Source: Haloferax denitrificans ATCC 35960
GTDB lineage: Archaea > Halobacteriota > Halobacteria > Halobacteriales > Haloferacaceae
Direction of reading: 5' to 3'
DNA length: 64,000 bases
Assembly (NCBI RefSeq): GCF_000337795.1
Contig: NZ_AOLP01000018.1
Coordinates: forward strand, 178,779 to 242,778
In this document: positions 25,736 to 35,635 of the stretch, piece after piece
Position numbering within the stretch: the first letter of the stretch is position 1
How the letters are laid out: the number at the start of each line of letters is the position of its first letter
Notes under the pieces: model-generated
Seen by the model: the letters and a program-made list of their open reading frames with translations, nothing else
Databases searched by the model: none
Told to the model about the DNA's origin: nothing
Made by a program: the position numbers and the translations under genes

Positions 25736-26567
25736 TTGAGTCCACCGCTATGGAATACTGTGATTTCTGTTACCTACTTCTCCGTTGATCACTCTAAGAT
25801 CAAGCACATCTATGCCTCCACGATTTTCCGGAGTGGAGAGTCTCATACGAGTCGCTGTGTTCAGTACACCCATGAAATCTCCCGGAAGAGAGGTATTCAT
25901 CGCAAGTGAAACACGAAGACGATTGAGATAGATGCGAGAACAATCTCTCTTTGACTCATGAGTGAAACACAAGCTCTGACTCAAGAATCAACCAGAGCCC
26001 ACTATCAACGTCGTGAAATGGTGATTGTTGTAGTCGTTGGCAAGGGTACCTAGACTATTCCGTAGTCTCACCATTCGGTGGATACACCCCGCTCACGATG
26101 GTGTGTACTGGAGAATTCTTCTTGGCTTGCGAGCGTGTGTTGGTAGAGTCGCAGCGCTCGTTTGTGAACGTGACTATAGATGATATCCCGTGAAATACCG
26201 CACAAGGGCTCCTCTGTCCTTTTGAGAGCGATAAACAAACCCGAAAGACGTGGGCAATCTCGATTGTAGAGAAGTTGGTGTACACCTTGACCCGACCACA
26301 ATGAAGTACACTCTTGCGGGGAATTGCCGTGGGTGTACACCCCCGAGAACGGGGGGTGTAGCCAGTGAGAACCCGACTTCCTTCTGATTCTACGGGTGTA
26401 GAAGATTGCCAAATCTGACCGAGGGTGTATAATTTCTCTCTCTTTCTCGAACGTGAGGAACCTAAAAAGAGTACAAACAGAGTCACGATAGTAACTCCTT
26501 CACTACGCCAGATTTCGAAAGCACGACTCGGAAAGAATCAAACCACCTGCCATTCACAACTCTATCA
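25736..26567. other. AT-rich gene-free region with GGTGTA repeats, 832 bp
   Basis: Base composition drops clearly compared with both sides and no frame looks like haloarchaeal protein (the few open frames are Ser/Thr/Cys-rich and not acidic). A 31-codon frame at 25959 (MSETQALTQESTRAH) could be a gene remnant. Between 26277 and 26429 there are five GGTGTA motifs, two inside palindromes. It may be the scar of a lost insertion or a regulatory region for aglM. Confidence 0.5.
26277..26429. repeat. Cluster of five GGTGTA motifs, two palindromic, plus a strong hairpin
   Basis: GGTGTA starts at 26277 (in palindrome GGTGTACACC), 26333 (in palindrome GGGTGTACACCC, 26331-26342), 26355, 26395 and 26424, all on the plus strand. 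The TACACCCCCG segment can also pair with the following CGGGGGGTGTA around an AGAA loop. A reverse copy (TACACC) is at 26083. Confidence 0.55.
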
Positions 26568-27860
26568 ATGAATCTCAGTATCATCGGGAGTGGGTACGTC
26601 GGCACCACCATCGCGGCGTGCTTCGCTGAACTTGGACACGACGTCGTCAACGTGGACATTGACGAAGATATCGTCGCCTCACTCAACGATGGGCAGGCCC
26701 CGATTCACGAGCCCGGGCTGGCCGAACTCGTCGAACGGCACGCGGGGGACCGACTCCGAGCGACGACCGACTACGACGAGATTCTCGACACGGACGCGAC
26801 GTTCCTTGCCCTCCCCACCCCGTCGAACGACGACGGCAGTATCGACCTCGGCGCGATGAAGGCCGCCGCGACGTCGCTCGGCGAGACGCTGGCGCGGAAA
26901 GACGGCCAGCACCTCGTCGTCACCAAGAGCACGGTCGTTCCGACGACGACGGTCGACGCCATCGGGCCGCGAATCGAGGAGGCGTCTGGGAAACGTGTCG
27001 GCGAGGGGTTCGATATCGCGATGAATCCCGAGTTCCTCCGTGAAGGCACCGCCGTCGACGACTTCCTTTCACCGGACAAAATCGTCCTCGGCGCACAGAC
27101 CGACCGGGCGTACGAAACGCTAGACGAGATATTCGCTCCGCTCGTCGACCGTGCCGGAAACCCGCCGGTCGTCAAGACCGGCATTAGCGAAGCCGAGATG
27201 ATAAAGTACGCCAACAACGCCTTCCTCGCGTCGAAAATCAGCCTCGCCAACGACCTTGCGAACATCTGCAAGGAGTTCGGCGTCGACTCCGACGAGGTGT
27301 TGGAGACTATCGGTCTCGACTCCCGCATCGGATCGTCGTTCCTCGGTGCGGGTCTCGGGTGGGGCGGGTCGTGCTTCCCGAAGGACACGGCCGCCATCAT
27401 CGCCGCCGCCCGCGGTCGGGGCTACGAACCGCGTCTGTTGCAGGCCGCCGTCGACGTCAACGACGGCCAACCGGAGCGAATGCTCGACCTCCTCCGCGAG
27501 CGAATCGACCTCGACGGCACGCGCGTCGCCGTGCTCGGGCTCGCGTTCAAGCCCGGCACCGACGATATCCGGAAGTCGCGGGCGACGTTACTCATCAGTT
27601 CGCTCCTCGATGCCGGAGCCGACGTCGTCGGCTACGACCCCGTCGCAACCGAAAACATGCGCGAGCGGTTCCCTGACATCGACTACGCTGACTCGGCCGC
27701 GGACGCGCTTGCGAACGCCGACGCGGCGCTCGTCGCCACCGACTGGGACGAGTTCGCGGCGCTCGACGACGAATTCGACGCCATGCGCTCGCCCATCGTC
27801 ATCGACGGCCGTCGTATCGTCACCCGACGCGAGGGCATCGACTACGAGTCGCTCGTCTGA
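26568..27860 (+). CDS. aglM: UDP-glucose 6-dehydrogenase AglM
   Basis: 430 aa. Oxidises UDP-glucose to UDP-glucuronate with NAD, the donor for the hexuronic acids of the S-layer N-glycan. MNLSIIGSGYVGTTIAACFA is the Rossmann NAD site; MNPEFLREGTAV and GAGLGWGGSCFPKDTAA (catalytic Cys) are UGD signatures; LGLAFKPGTDDIRKSRA starts the C-terminal UDP-binding domain. AglF (at 33191) makes the UDP-glucose substrate. Convergent with aglB, as in the H. volcanii cluster. Normal GC content. Confidence 0.93.
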   Translation: MNLSIIGSGYVGTTIAACFAELGHDVVNVDIDEDIVASLNDGQAPIHEPGLAELVERHAGDRLRATTDYDEILDTDATFLALPTPSNDDGSIDLGAMKAAATSLGETLARKDGQHLVVTKSTVVPTTTVDAIGPRIEEASGKRVGEGFDIAMNPEFLREGTAVDDFLSPDKIVLGAQTDRAYETLDEIFAPLVDRAGNPPVVKTGISEAEMIKYANNAFLASKISLANDLANICKEFGVDSDEVLETIGLDSRIGSSFLGAGLGWGGSCFPKDTAAIIAAARGRGYEPRLLQAAVDVNDGQPERMLDLLRERIDLDGTRVAVLGLAFKPGTDDIRKSRATLLISSLLDAGADVVGYDPVATENMRERFPDIDYADSAADALANADAALVATDWDEFAALDDEFDAMRSPIVIDGRRIVTRREGIDYESLV

Positions 27861-28003
27861 ATCGGTTTCACAAATCGCTCGGAATCGGCCTCTGAATCGC
27901 TCGTCTGCGTCGGCCCTGCAGCTACTCCCGAACGGCTTCTTCACTCTCTGTCCGATAGCCACGGTTAGTTCAAAACAGGTGACTGGTCACCGGTGTCGCA
28001 GAA

Positions 28004-28023
28004 GCCGACAAAAAGCCGTCGGC
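28004..28023. terminator. Hairpin between convergent aglM and aglB
   Basis: GCCGAC-AAAAAGCC-GTCGGC forms a 6-bp stem. A second inverted repeat GGTGAC-TG-GTCACC lies at 27978-27991. Either could terminate transcription from one or both sides; no long T-run is present. Confidence 0.4.
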
Positions 28024-28039
28024 GTTGCCGTTCGTTTCG

Positions 28040-31000
28040 TTACGCGGCGGCCGAGACCGCGCTGGCGTCGACCGACGCCGAGGTCGATGTCGACGCCGAC
28101 TCGTTCGTCTGCGAGCCGTCGGACGTGCCGTCCTCGGACGAAGAGTCGCCCGGCAGGTCGAGTTCCTGTTCGTTCCGTTCGAGGGTGACCTGCACGGCAC
28201 CGTCTTCGGCACCGTTGACGAGGCCTTCCTCGACGGCGACGTTCTCTGCCTGGTAACTGACGATAGTGTTGTTCCCGGCGACCGAGGTCGGCCCGGTGAA
28301 CGCGTAGCCGCCCGTCGCGCGGACGCTCACGTTCGTGTAGCCGTTGTCCGGGCCGTACTCGTCGTAGCCGGTCGTGGAGTACGGGAGCGTCATCGTGAAC
28401 TCACCGTCGGCGTCGGTCTGCGCCTGCTGCGTGTAGGTGAAGTTCGTGCCCGTGGTCAGGTCGCGCATCTGGACGCGCGCGGTCACCGTCGTGTTGGCCG
28501 GGGCACCGCTGCCGTCGACCGTCGCGCCGGGGACGCGCTCGAACGTCTTGACCCACGCGGGGTTGTTGGGGACGAGCGACTGTGGCTGGATGCCGTAGGT
28601 GTTGCCCTCGTTGACGATCGATCTCTGGTAGGTCCCCGAGCGAAGCGCCGAGCTGTTCGAGGATTTCACGAGGCGGTAGTGTTCGAGTGCGGACACGCGC
28701 TCCTCGGGGAACGTGCCGATCCCGCCGATCTGGGAGGTCGGGTCGTTCGCCACGTACTCCTCGGCGGCGCTCATGTTGTCGAACACTCTGACCGCCTGTC
28801 CGTCCGAGGGCGTCACTCGGAACGTAGTCGAGCCGTCGGCGGACGTGCGTTCTTCCCAGTCGACGACGATTGGCGACGCCTCACGGGCGCTGCCGTGGTA
28901 CGCGTAGAGTCGGACCATCAGACTGTCGTAGTAGCGCTGGTCCTTGAGGCTCGACGCGGCGGCGACAGTCGTTTGCTCGTCCTGTCCCTGCAGGCGGAAC
29001 ATCGGGTTGTAGAAGTCCGACGTAGAGACGTTCGACTCGTCGTAGAAGACGGTCGGCGCGCTGAACTTCGAGTCGGTCGAAGCCATCTGCCAGTCGACCA
29101 TGACGTAGCGGGTCTGGTCGCCCTCGCCGTCGTCACCCATTGAGGTGAGAACCGATTCGGCCTGCTGTTCGTCTTCGGCGAGAAGGTAGTTCGCTGCCTC
29201 CGTCGCACCACCTTGGAACGGGTTCGCGTTCGGGATGCGTTCGCCGAGGACGGTAATCCAGTGACCGTAGTCCCACCAAGACATGACGCCGTACGCACCG
29301 TTCGGATAGTCGAAGTCGTCCGTGTACTCGTACGTCCCGTAGTACTCCATCCGGTTCGATGCGCCGCCAAGCTCTCCTTCCACAGGTGTGTTGTTCTGCA
29401 TCCAGGTCAGGCTTCCGTCCCACTGAGTGACGGTCCCTGGTCCGGTCTGGGACGCTTGCATGGCGTTCTGAGACACGCCACCATTACCGAGTTGGATCGG
29501 GATGATGAGAACGGGCGTGAGGATGAGGAGGACGGCAATCACGACCGCTGCGACCTGACCATACGAGATGTCGTCGAGGCGGTCGACGCTCGCGAGACCG
29601 ATGAACTCGATTCCGAGGGCTTCTCGGAGGAGGTAGGCGTTCATCACCGCGACGACGACCGCGAGGTAGTAGTTGAAACGAACCTGCGTGAAGGCGGCAG
29701 AGGTCATAATAGCTGCCCACACGAGGACGAACAACTGCTCGCTCTCGTAGTCAGCTTGCATCACTGCCCCCACGATGAGTGCGGTGACGATGGTCAGACT
29801 GACGAGCGACGATTCGACGCCGAGGGCACTACCGATCCCTGCCGGAAGCGCCGGTATCAAGAAGAGTACTCCGATGAGGGTGAGGCTCCCGGCGACGTAT
29901 CCAATCTTCCGCGAGTTCCCACCCTTGACGAGTGGTTTAGCGACAAGCCAAACCGCAGCGAGAGCACCTGTGAAGAAGGTGAAACCGTACTCGGACATGA
30001 TACGGCCGACGGCAGTCTGTCCGCTCGACTGGAGTATGTTCGCTGCGAGGAACGGCTGAGCTTCACTGATAGTTCGGGTCGCAGCACCTGCGCTGAAGCC
30101 GACCGTGCGGAGGAAGTTGCGTGCAATCGAATCGAAAACACTCGGAAGGACGAGAGAAAACAGCACGATTCCGACAAGCATGATCCCGCCAACCACCGCA
30201 GGATAGTACTGCTCGTCGATGTCGTTCGATTCCCACCAGCGGGCGAGTGCGGCGAGGAACACAGCACCGAGGGCGACGCCGAGTGAGAACAGTGGCTGCA
30301 GGAAGCCGAAGTCGGTCACCCCGAATCCCGGTTCCTCGATTGGGACGAACATCAGTAAGCCGGTGACCGCCATCGAGATGGCACCGACGAACGCAGTGTG
30401 TTCCGGCGACCGACCGCGGACGTAGTCGGAAGCCATCTTCAGGACCAAAAAGAGGCCAAAGATACCGACGAGAAGGATTCCCGGTGGCCACGACCACATG
30501 TAGATGGCCGTTGCGACACCGGCGAGAACGGACCACTTCAGGGGTTCACGGAGCGCATCGAGGTCACGTGCCGCAACGAGTTCCCAGACGGGTTTCTCTC
30601 TGTCGGCAACCGTGAGGGCGACCATGATCGCGAGGACAGCAAAGCCCATGAAGAACGGTTCTACGATGTTGTGATCTGCGAACCCGACGAGCCCACGTTG
30701 GAGGAATGCTCCCGGGAGAAGCATCAGAATAACCGCACCGAAGAGGCCACCGAGACGGCCACCGAGGCGCTTCCCAATCAGGTAGGTCGGGATAACGGTC
30801 AACGCACCGAAGACGGCCGGTGCAACCAAGAGCGCCTTGGCTACGAGGTCTGATGACGGGCTTCCCAGACCGACGACGAGCGCCGCGGTCGCGACGAGTT
30901 GGTCGTAAATTGTCCCGAACTGACCTGCGGTCCGGCCGAACGGGAATTCGGTCCACGGATCGAACGGCATCGTCGCGGGCCAGTTCCGGACGGTGTATTC

Positions 31001-31189
31001 CACCTGGCGAAGATGATACCAGGCGTCGTTTCCTGAGAAGAACACCGATCCCTCTCGAATGAACGCGTCATAACTGCGGAGGCGTATCCACAGCATGACG
31101 AGAATAATAGTCGAGAGGACCGGTATGTGATACCAGTCGCGAGCGAGATCCGCTATGGAGGGCGAATACTCTGTTTGCTCGTCGCTCAT
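28040..31189 (-). CDS. aglB: Oligosaccharyltransferase AglB
   Basis: 1049 aa from the ATG at 31187-31189 (MSDEQTEYSPSIADLARDWY). Transfers the assembled glycan from dolichol phosphate to Asn-x-Ser/Thr sites of secreted proteins such as the S-layer glycoprotein. About 13 N-terminal helices (GT-C/STT3 fold) with the acidic FSGNDAWYHLRQVEY loop; the catalytic-domain signature WWDYGHW is at residues 638-644 (DNA 29258-29278). The C-terminal half is extracellular, and an acidic Ser/Thr tail (SASTSTSASVDAS) ends the protein. The only oligosaccharyltransferase expected in Haloferax. Divergent from aglG. Confidence 0.96.
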   Translation of the reverse strand: MSDEQTEYSPSIADLARDWYHIPVLSTIILVMLWIRLRSYDAFIREGSVFFSGNDAWYHLRQVEYTVRNWPATMPFDPWTEFPFGRTAGQFGTIYDQLVATAALVVGLGSPSSDLVAKALLVAPAVFGALTVIPTYLIGKRLGGRLGGLFGAVILMLLPGAFLQRGLVGFADHNIVEPFFMGFAVLAIMVALTVADREKPVWELVAARDLDALREPLKWSVLAGVATAIYMWSWPPGILLVGIFGLFLVLKMASDYVRGRSPEHTAFVGAISMAVTGLLMFVPIEEPGFGVTDFGFLQPLFSLGVALGAVFLAALARWWESNDIDEQYYPAVVGGIMLVGIVLFSLVLPSVFDSIARNFLRTVGFSAGAATRTISEAQPFLAANILQSSGQTAVGRIMSEYGFTFFTGALAAVWLVAKPLVKGGNSRKIGYVAGSLTLIGVLFLIPALPAGIGSALGVESSLVSLTIVTALIVGAVMQADYESEQLFVLVWAAIMTSAAFTQVRFNYYLAVVVAVMNAYLLREALGIEFIGLASVDRLDDISYGQVAAVVIAVLLILTPVLIIPIQLGNGGVSQNAMQASQTGPGTVTQWDGSLTWMQNNTPVEGELGGASNRMEYYGTYEYTDDFDYPNGAYGVMSWWDYGHWITVLGERIPNANPFQGGATEAANYLLAEDEQQAESVLTSMGDDGEGDQTRYVMVDWQMASTDSKFSAPTVFYDESNVSTSDFYNPMFRLQGQDEQTTVAAASSLKDQRYYDSLMVRLYAYHGSAREASPIVVDWEERTSADGSTTFRVTPSDGQAVRVFDNMSAAEEYVANDPTSQIGGIGTFPEERVSALEHYRLVKSSNSSALRSGTYQRSIVNEGNTYGIQPQSLVPNNPAWVKTFERVPGATVDGSGAPANTTVTARVQMRDLTTGTNFTYTQQAQTDADGEFTMTLPYSTTGYDEYGPDNGYTNVSVRATGGYAFTGPTSVAGNNTIVSYQAENVAVEEGLVNGAEDGAVQVTLERNEQELDLPGDSSSEDGTSDGSQTNESASTSTSASVDASAVSAAA

Positions 31190-31305
31190 TGTGACCAACA
31201 ACCGCCAAGCCGTTCATAAGCCTTGTGATAGTCTGTGTCGGGAGAAATAGCTAGTTACAAATCGAAGGACAATGCTTATTCGGGACACCTCGGTAACTCC
31301 GACTT

Positions 31306-32247
31306 ATGAAAGTCTCCGTCGTGGTCTGTACGTACTCGATGGAACGGTACGAGTCATTCTCCGAGACCGTCGAGAGTGTCCTCGCACAGACCTACGAACC
31401 CCTCGAACTCGTCATCGTTGTCGATGGAAACGAGGAGGTGTTCGCCCGCGTGCAAGACGACTTCGGTGACATCGACGATGTCGTTCTGCACTGTAACGAC
31501 GAGAACCGCGGTATCTCGTATAGTCGGACCAAAGGTGCTGAGCTCGGAACCGGCGACGTCGTCGCGATGATTGATGACGACGCAACGGCAGAACCCGATT
31601 GGATTGAGACGCTCGTCGAAACCTATGAAAACAATCCGGATGCGGTCGCTGTCGGCGGTACCGTCGTCCCCGACTGGGTCGCTCGCAAACCAGATTTCTT
31701 TCCAGAAGAATTCTACTGGCTCGTCGGGTGTGACGAACGTGGGTTCGGCGAGCACATGGATGAGGTTCGGAACACCTACGGCTCGAACATCTCCTTCAAG
31801 CGCGACATCTTTCTCGAAGTGGGCGGCTACGACACGAACACCGGTCGAAAAGGTGACAAACACGTCCAGGCGCACGAAGCACCCGTCTGCATTCGTATCC
31901 ACGAGCAGACGGGCGAGCGCGTCATCTATAACAAACAAGCGCGCGTGAATCACAAACTCTTCGAATATCGAACTGAGTTTGACTGGCTCGTCTTTCGTTC
32001 GTTCTGGCAGGGCTACTCGAAGCGCGTGATGGACCTCCTGTACCCCGAGGCGTCGGGCGACAAGAACGACTACCTGCGTGACTTGATGCTCGTCTACGTC
32101 GTTGACCGACTCAAGAATCTCGTCAAAGACCCGTCGCTGGCGCAGGTCCAACAATTGGTTGCTATCTTCGTTTTCACTGCGGCGGTTGGATTCGGTTACG
32201 TGTACGGCCTGCTGACGCCGAACCTCGTGGAGAAGACGAATACTTAG
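31306..32247 (+). CDS. aglG: Glycosyltransferase AglG (GT2)
   Basis: 313 aa. GT2 family: KVSVVVCTYSMERYESFSET and VVAMIDDDATAEPDW (DDD metal site) near residue 90; C-terminal hydrophobic segment FVFTAAVGFGYVYGLLTPN. In H. volcanii AglG adds glucuronic acid as the second sugar of the dolichol-linked pentasaccharide; the same position next to aglB supports this identity. TATA ATGCTTATTCG near 31271 is about 30 nt before the ATG. Acts at the cytosolic face of the membrane. Confidence 0.9.
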   Translation: MKVSVVVCTYSMERYESFSETVESVLAQTYEPLELVIVVDGNEEVFARVQDDFGDIDDVVLHCNDENRGISYSRTKGAELGTGDVVAMIDDDATAEPDWIETLVETYENNPDAVAVGGTVVPDWVARKPDFFPEEFYWLVGCDERGFGEHMDEVRNTYGSNISFKRDIFLEVGGYDTNTGRKGDKHVQAHEAPVCIRIHEQTGERVIYNKQARVNHKLFEYRTEFDWLVFRSFWQGYSKRVMDLLYPEASGDKNDYLRDLMLVYVVDRLKNLVKDPSLAQVQQLVAIFVFTAAVGFGYVYGLLTPNLVEKTNT

Positions 32248-32255
32248 TTGTCGTT

Positions 32256-33143
32256 TCAGCGGGTGTTCCCGCGAACGTATCGGACGTACTCGCGATAATA
32301 CCCGAGGGCGCGAACCCCTGTCATCACTACCGAGAGCACGCCGAAGAGCAGTCGTTCGAAATCGAGACGAGCCGATTCCTCATCGGGCGATTTCACGCCA
32401 CTCGGACGTGGTGGAATCCCCGGACGGCCGAACCGCTCGGCATAGTACTCTTGCCGCTGACACAAGCCGCGGCCGACGCGAAGTTCTTTTTTCACCAGCG
32501 ACGAGAACGAATCTCGAACAGGGTGGTACAGTGTCGCCGCCGGTGCAAACGCCTGTTTGTACCCAGCGTCTGCGACGCGACTGCCGAACTCCGAGTCACC
32601 GCCCGACACGAGACGCTCGTCGAACGGGCCGACATCGTCGACAACCTCCCGACTGACGAGTAGCCCGCACGTCGGGGCGTACTGCTGCTGACGAATATAC
32701 TGCTCTATGGGAAAGGCGGTCTGTGCGTCAAACCTTGCTGCGAGCGTGTCTTCCCCATTGATAACCAGTTCGACGTCGCATCCGGCGTACGCTGCCTCGT
32801 CCATCGCGGCAACCGCCGTTTCAAGCCACGAGTCGTCCATATACATGTCGGCGTCGACGAACGCAAATATCTCCCCCGTCGCCTGTTCTATGCCAGCGTT
32901 TCGGGCAGCGTACGACCCCTGGATTTCGTCTTCGACGACGAGTGTGACGTTCTCGTGTTCGCGTTCGAACTGACGAATCACGTCACGCGTCTCGTCTGTC
33001 GACCCGTTGTCGATGGGGAGTATGTTTACCCTATCCGTCGGGTACGTCTGTTTGGTCAGCGCAGTCAGTGTGTCATGTATCCCTGCGGGATCGTTATAAA
33101 CTGGAATAATTACAGAGACACAAGGAAACGGAGAGTCAGCCAT
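32256..33143 (-). CDS. aglI: Glycosyltransferase AglI (GT2)
   Basis: 295 aa from the ATG at 33141-33143 ([18 protein letters not shown]); the frame is open 11 codons upstream. GT2 motifs: [13 protein letters not shown] and [15 protein letters not shown] (DAD). The C-terminus has one hydrophobic segment ([19 protein letters not shown]). In H. volcanii AglI adds the third sugar, a hexuronic acid. It is clearly paralogous to AglE in this window (shared SGGD...DAGY...FAP and RVG-G blocks). Convergent with aglG with only 8 bp between the stop codons. Confidence 0.88.
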   Translation of the reverse strand: MADSPFPCVSVIIPVYNDPAGIHDTLTALTKQTYPTDRVNILPIDNGSTDETRDVIRQFEREHENVTLVVEDEIQGSYAARNAGIEQATGEIFAFVDADMYMDDSWLETAVAAMDEAAYAGCDVELVINGEDTLAARFDAQTAFPIEQYIRQQQYAPTCGLLVSREVVDDVGPFDERLVSGGDSEFGSRVADAGYKQAFAPAATLYHPVRDSFSSLVKKELRVGRGLCQRQEYYAERFGRPGIPPRPSGVKSPDEESARLDFERLLFGVLSVVMTGVRALGYYREYVRYVRGNTR

Positions 33144-33190
33144 TGAATCCGGTTTACCCCCACTAATAAAAAGCACACGTGATTAGCCGT

Positions 33191-33922
33191 CTACTCGGTC
33201 GCCTGTGTCGTTTCCTCTTGTAATCGTTGTTCTGCTTCGTCACGGTCTTCTGGGTAGCCGATATCCAGCCGCCACCCGTCAATACGAATCGCGTCGATAG
33301 TTCGCCCAGAGCGGATGAGAAGGTCGATTGCCTCACTAATTTCGTACTCGCCACGATTCGATGGCTGGACGAGATGACACGCATGGAAGATCGCTGGTGT
33401 GAACGTGTAGAACCCAGTCATCACGAGATTCGACGGCGGTTCTTCGGGCTTCTCGATGACTTCCGTGATTTCACCGTAATCGTTGGTTACACAGACACCG
33501 TAACGGGAAGCTTCGTCCCAGTCGACTTCTTCGACGAGGAAGGCGGCGTCCGCCCGATCCTCTTGTTGTCGCTTAACGACATCACCGAGATTGGCATTGA
33601 AGATGTTGTCGCCAAGCATCAGCATGAAGTCCTCGTCAATGTGGTCTTCGACGGTGAGGAGGGCGTGTGCTAGACCTTTCTGCTCACGTTGATGCGCGTA
33701 GGTAATGGGGACGCCACGATATTCGTCGTCGTAGTGCTGAATGATGATCTCCTTCTTGTAGCCGACAACGACGACAAGTTTCTCGGCACCGAGGTTGACG
33801 AGTTGGTCAAAGCAGTGGGTGAGGATCGGTTTTCCGTCGACCTCAACCATCCCTTTCGGCTTGTCTTCGGTGAGTGGCCGAAGACGGGTTCCTTTACCGG
33901 CGGCGAGGACAACAGCTTGCAT
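33191..33922 (-). CDS. aglF: Glucose-1-phosphate uridylyltransferase AglF
   Basis: 243 aa from the ATG at 33920-33922 (MQAVVLAAGKGTRLRPLTED). Nucleotidyltransferase: LAAGKGTRLRP with KPKGMVEV binds the NTP; LGDNIFNANLGD carries the metal-binding Asp; MTGFYTFTPAIF is typical. It makes UDP-glucose from glucose-1-phosphate and UTP, feeding AglM. Sequence similarity is to RmlA/thymidylyltransferases, but H. volcanii AglF was shown to use UTP. Just upstream of aglI on the same strand, 47 bp apart. Confidence 0.9.
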   Translation of the reverse strand: MQAVVLAAGKGTRLRPLTEDKPKGMVEVDGKPILTHCFDQLVNLGAEKLVVVVGYKKEIIIQHYDDEYRGVPITYAHQREQKGLAHALLTVEDHIDEDFMLMLGDNIFNANLGDVVKRQQEDRADAAFLVEEVDWDEASRYGVCVTNDYGEITEVIEKPEEPPSNLVMTGFYTFTPAIFHACHLVQPSNRGEYEISEAIDLLIRSGRTIDAIRIDGWRLDIGYPEDRDEAEQRLQEETTQATE

Positions 33923-34092
33923 AATAAGAGAGTCATCGAGGCCAAGCATATAAAATGGGTTGGATATAAGAACTAGCGATAGGCTTTGAGATTAACATCT
34001 CCTTTGCAATTGTTGTCCTTCCTACACGGGTTGTTCATAAGGATAACTGGTGTGGATTGATGCATTAAATTTAATCATACATTCTGTGTTTG

Positions 34093-35466
34093 TCATGGAA
34101 TCCGCCATTTCCCACACTTTTCCTCTGAAAACGACTGTTCTGTCAGATTCATCCATTCAAGTTCCATTCCACTAAGTCTGTAATGACATGTGGACGGGAT
34201 TGTTGATGTAAAAAATAATTCTTCTATCTTATCTGGACCGTACTTGGATTTGACATTGTATTGTTCATCTGGGGGGGATCCACCTATTGTGTATTCTGTG
34301 TACCCAGATAAGTGAGCAAACTGTTGAACTCCACTTTCGAGAATGGCTTGATTAGGGTTATCTCCTGAGTAAGAGTATGGATTCGTAATGACGCCGACTC
34401 CACCCAAGGTCACCACCTGCCAAATCAACATACAAACGACAACCGCTGTTACTATCGAATTAATTTTCTCAGAGTTATACTTGGTTGATAGTTTGTCGAA
34501 TGCAAATCCAATACCCATCGCAACTAGGATGATCCCAAGAAATAAATCATCTGCACCGTCATAATCCAAGATGAATATTTGAATACAGAACCACAGTAAA
34601 AGCCCTACGATCCACCATCTTTCTCGAATGTCGTCTAGAAAGCCTAGTAATATACCGCCTATCCCAAGAAGTGCTATCGGGATCATCAATTTTAGATGAA
34701 TAACACCTTTTACCAACCGATATAAGAACGATTGTGTCTCACCTGCATACAGCGGGGCAATTATGACTTCAACAGTCATCGCAACTATCCCACCCTGTAG
34801 ATAGATCGGGAGAAGAACAAAGAACGTAATAATTGTGGCCCCAAAAACATATTTGAGAATCAGATCCTCGCTTTTTTGCCGTATGATAATTCCGAAGGAG
34901 ATGATGGGGAATATAATCGCAAATTGCCACATGCCTGCTGACGCTGCTGCGGTGGCCCCAGATAGTATTGGTCTCGATTTTTTGGAAAGATAGATACTTC
35001 CTAGTCCGAAAAGAAAAACAAAATATTTTGGTTCATACCCAAAGACCGGTGAATAATGAATAACTGGAAATGTGATAAAAACAATGCCACTAAGCAGACC
35101 TGCAAACTGATTTCCAGTGATCTCTGAAGTGATGTGGGATATTAAATATGTTAGCAAGATCCCAGCGACTATTGTACTCATGACAGATAGAGTGTGTTGA
35201 AAATGCGGGTCTCCATTAGATATATACGCAATGATCGTCGCGAGCTCAAGTGTCAGTGGTGGTTTTGGGTCCCATGCATCAATGTAATATCTCTTTCCAC
35301 TGAAAACCAGCCATCCAATATGCTGAAACATTGCTGTATCTGGTGAGGTAACTGGCCAATTTCCATGGAGAATAACACGCATAACAGATATAAGATAAAC
35401 AATTGTAGAGACTATTGGGGCAGTCAATGAATTTTGACTGAATGCTGCTTTTGATAACCGTTTCAT
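34093..35466 (-). CDS. aglS: Polytopic GT-C glycosyltransferase AglS
   Basis: 457 aa from the ATG at 35464-35466 (MKRLSKAAFSQNS); a GTG 22 codons upstream is possible. About ten to eleven hydrophobic helices; the first outer loop is GNWPVTSPDTAMFQHIGWLV and then KRYYIDAWDPKPPLTLELA, with acidic residues as in GT-C dolichol-phosphate sugar transferases. In H. volcanii AglS transfers the final mannose from dolichol-phosphate mannose to the protein-bound tetrasaccharide on the outer face. AT-rich, with Ile/Lys/Asn codons unlike neighbours aglF or aglB, suggesting transfer from another lineage. Confidence 0.8.
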   Translation of the reverse strand: MKRLSKAAFSQNSLTAPIVSTIVYLISVMRVILHGNWPVTSPDTAMFQHIGWLVFSGKRYYIDAWDPKPPLTLELATIIAYISNGDPHFQHTLSVMSTIVAGILLTYLISHITSEITGNQFAGLLSGIVFITFPVIHYSPVFGYEPKYFVFLFGLGSIYLSKKSRPILSGATAAASAGMWQFAIIFPIISFGIIIRQKSEDLILKYVFGATIITFFVLLPIYLQGGIVAMTVEVIIAPLYAGETQSFLYRLVKGVIHLKLMIPIALLGIGGILLGFLDDIRERWWIVGLLLWFCIQIFILDYDGADDLFLGIILVAMGIGFAFDKLSTKYNSEKINSIVTAVVVCMLIWQVVTLGGVGVITNPYSYSGDNPNQAILESGVQQFAHLSGYTEYTIGGSPPDEQYNVKSKYGPDKIEELFFTSTIPSTCHYRLSGMELEWMNLTEQSFSEEKCGKWRIP

Positions 35467-35635
35467 TATACTTAGCCCTCTATTAGCAACATGGAATAAC
35501 TCTGCTGTTCTCCTGTTACCTAATTCCTGCACCGCGAAACTGCGAGCACGCTCAACAGACGAGTGCTAACTTAGTTGGTTAACTAGGCCTCTGCTAGAAA
35601 CCATAATTTATCAATTGCAAAGTCGCAACTACTCT

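Noticed and set aside
26055..26486. Open frames of 114-143 codons on the minus strand in the AT-rich gap
   Set aside because: Composition rich in Ser, Thr, Cys and Arg, no acidic bias, no promoter, two frames overlapping each other; treated as non-coding or remnant.
25736..26567. Insertion sequence in the gene-free region
   Set aside because: No terminal inverted repeats, target duplication or transposase motif could be recognised; only the composition suggests foreign origin.
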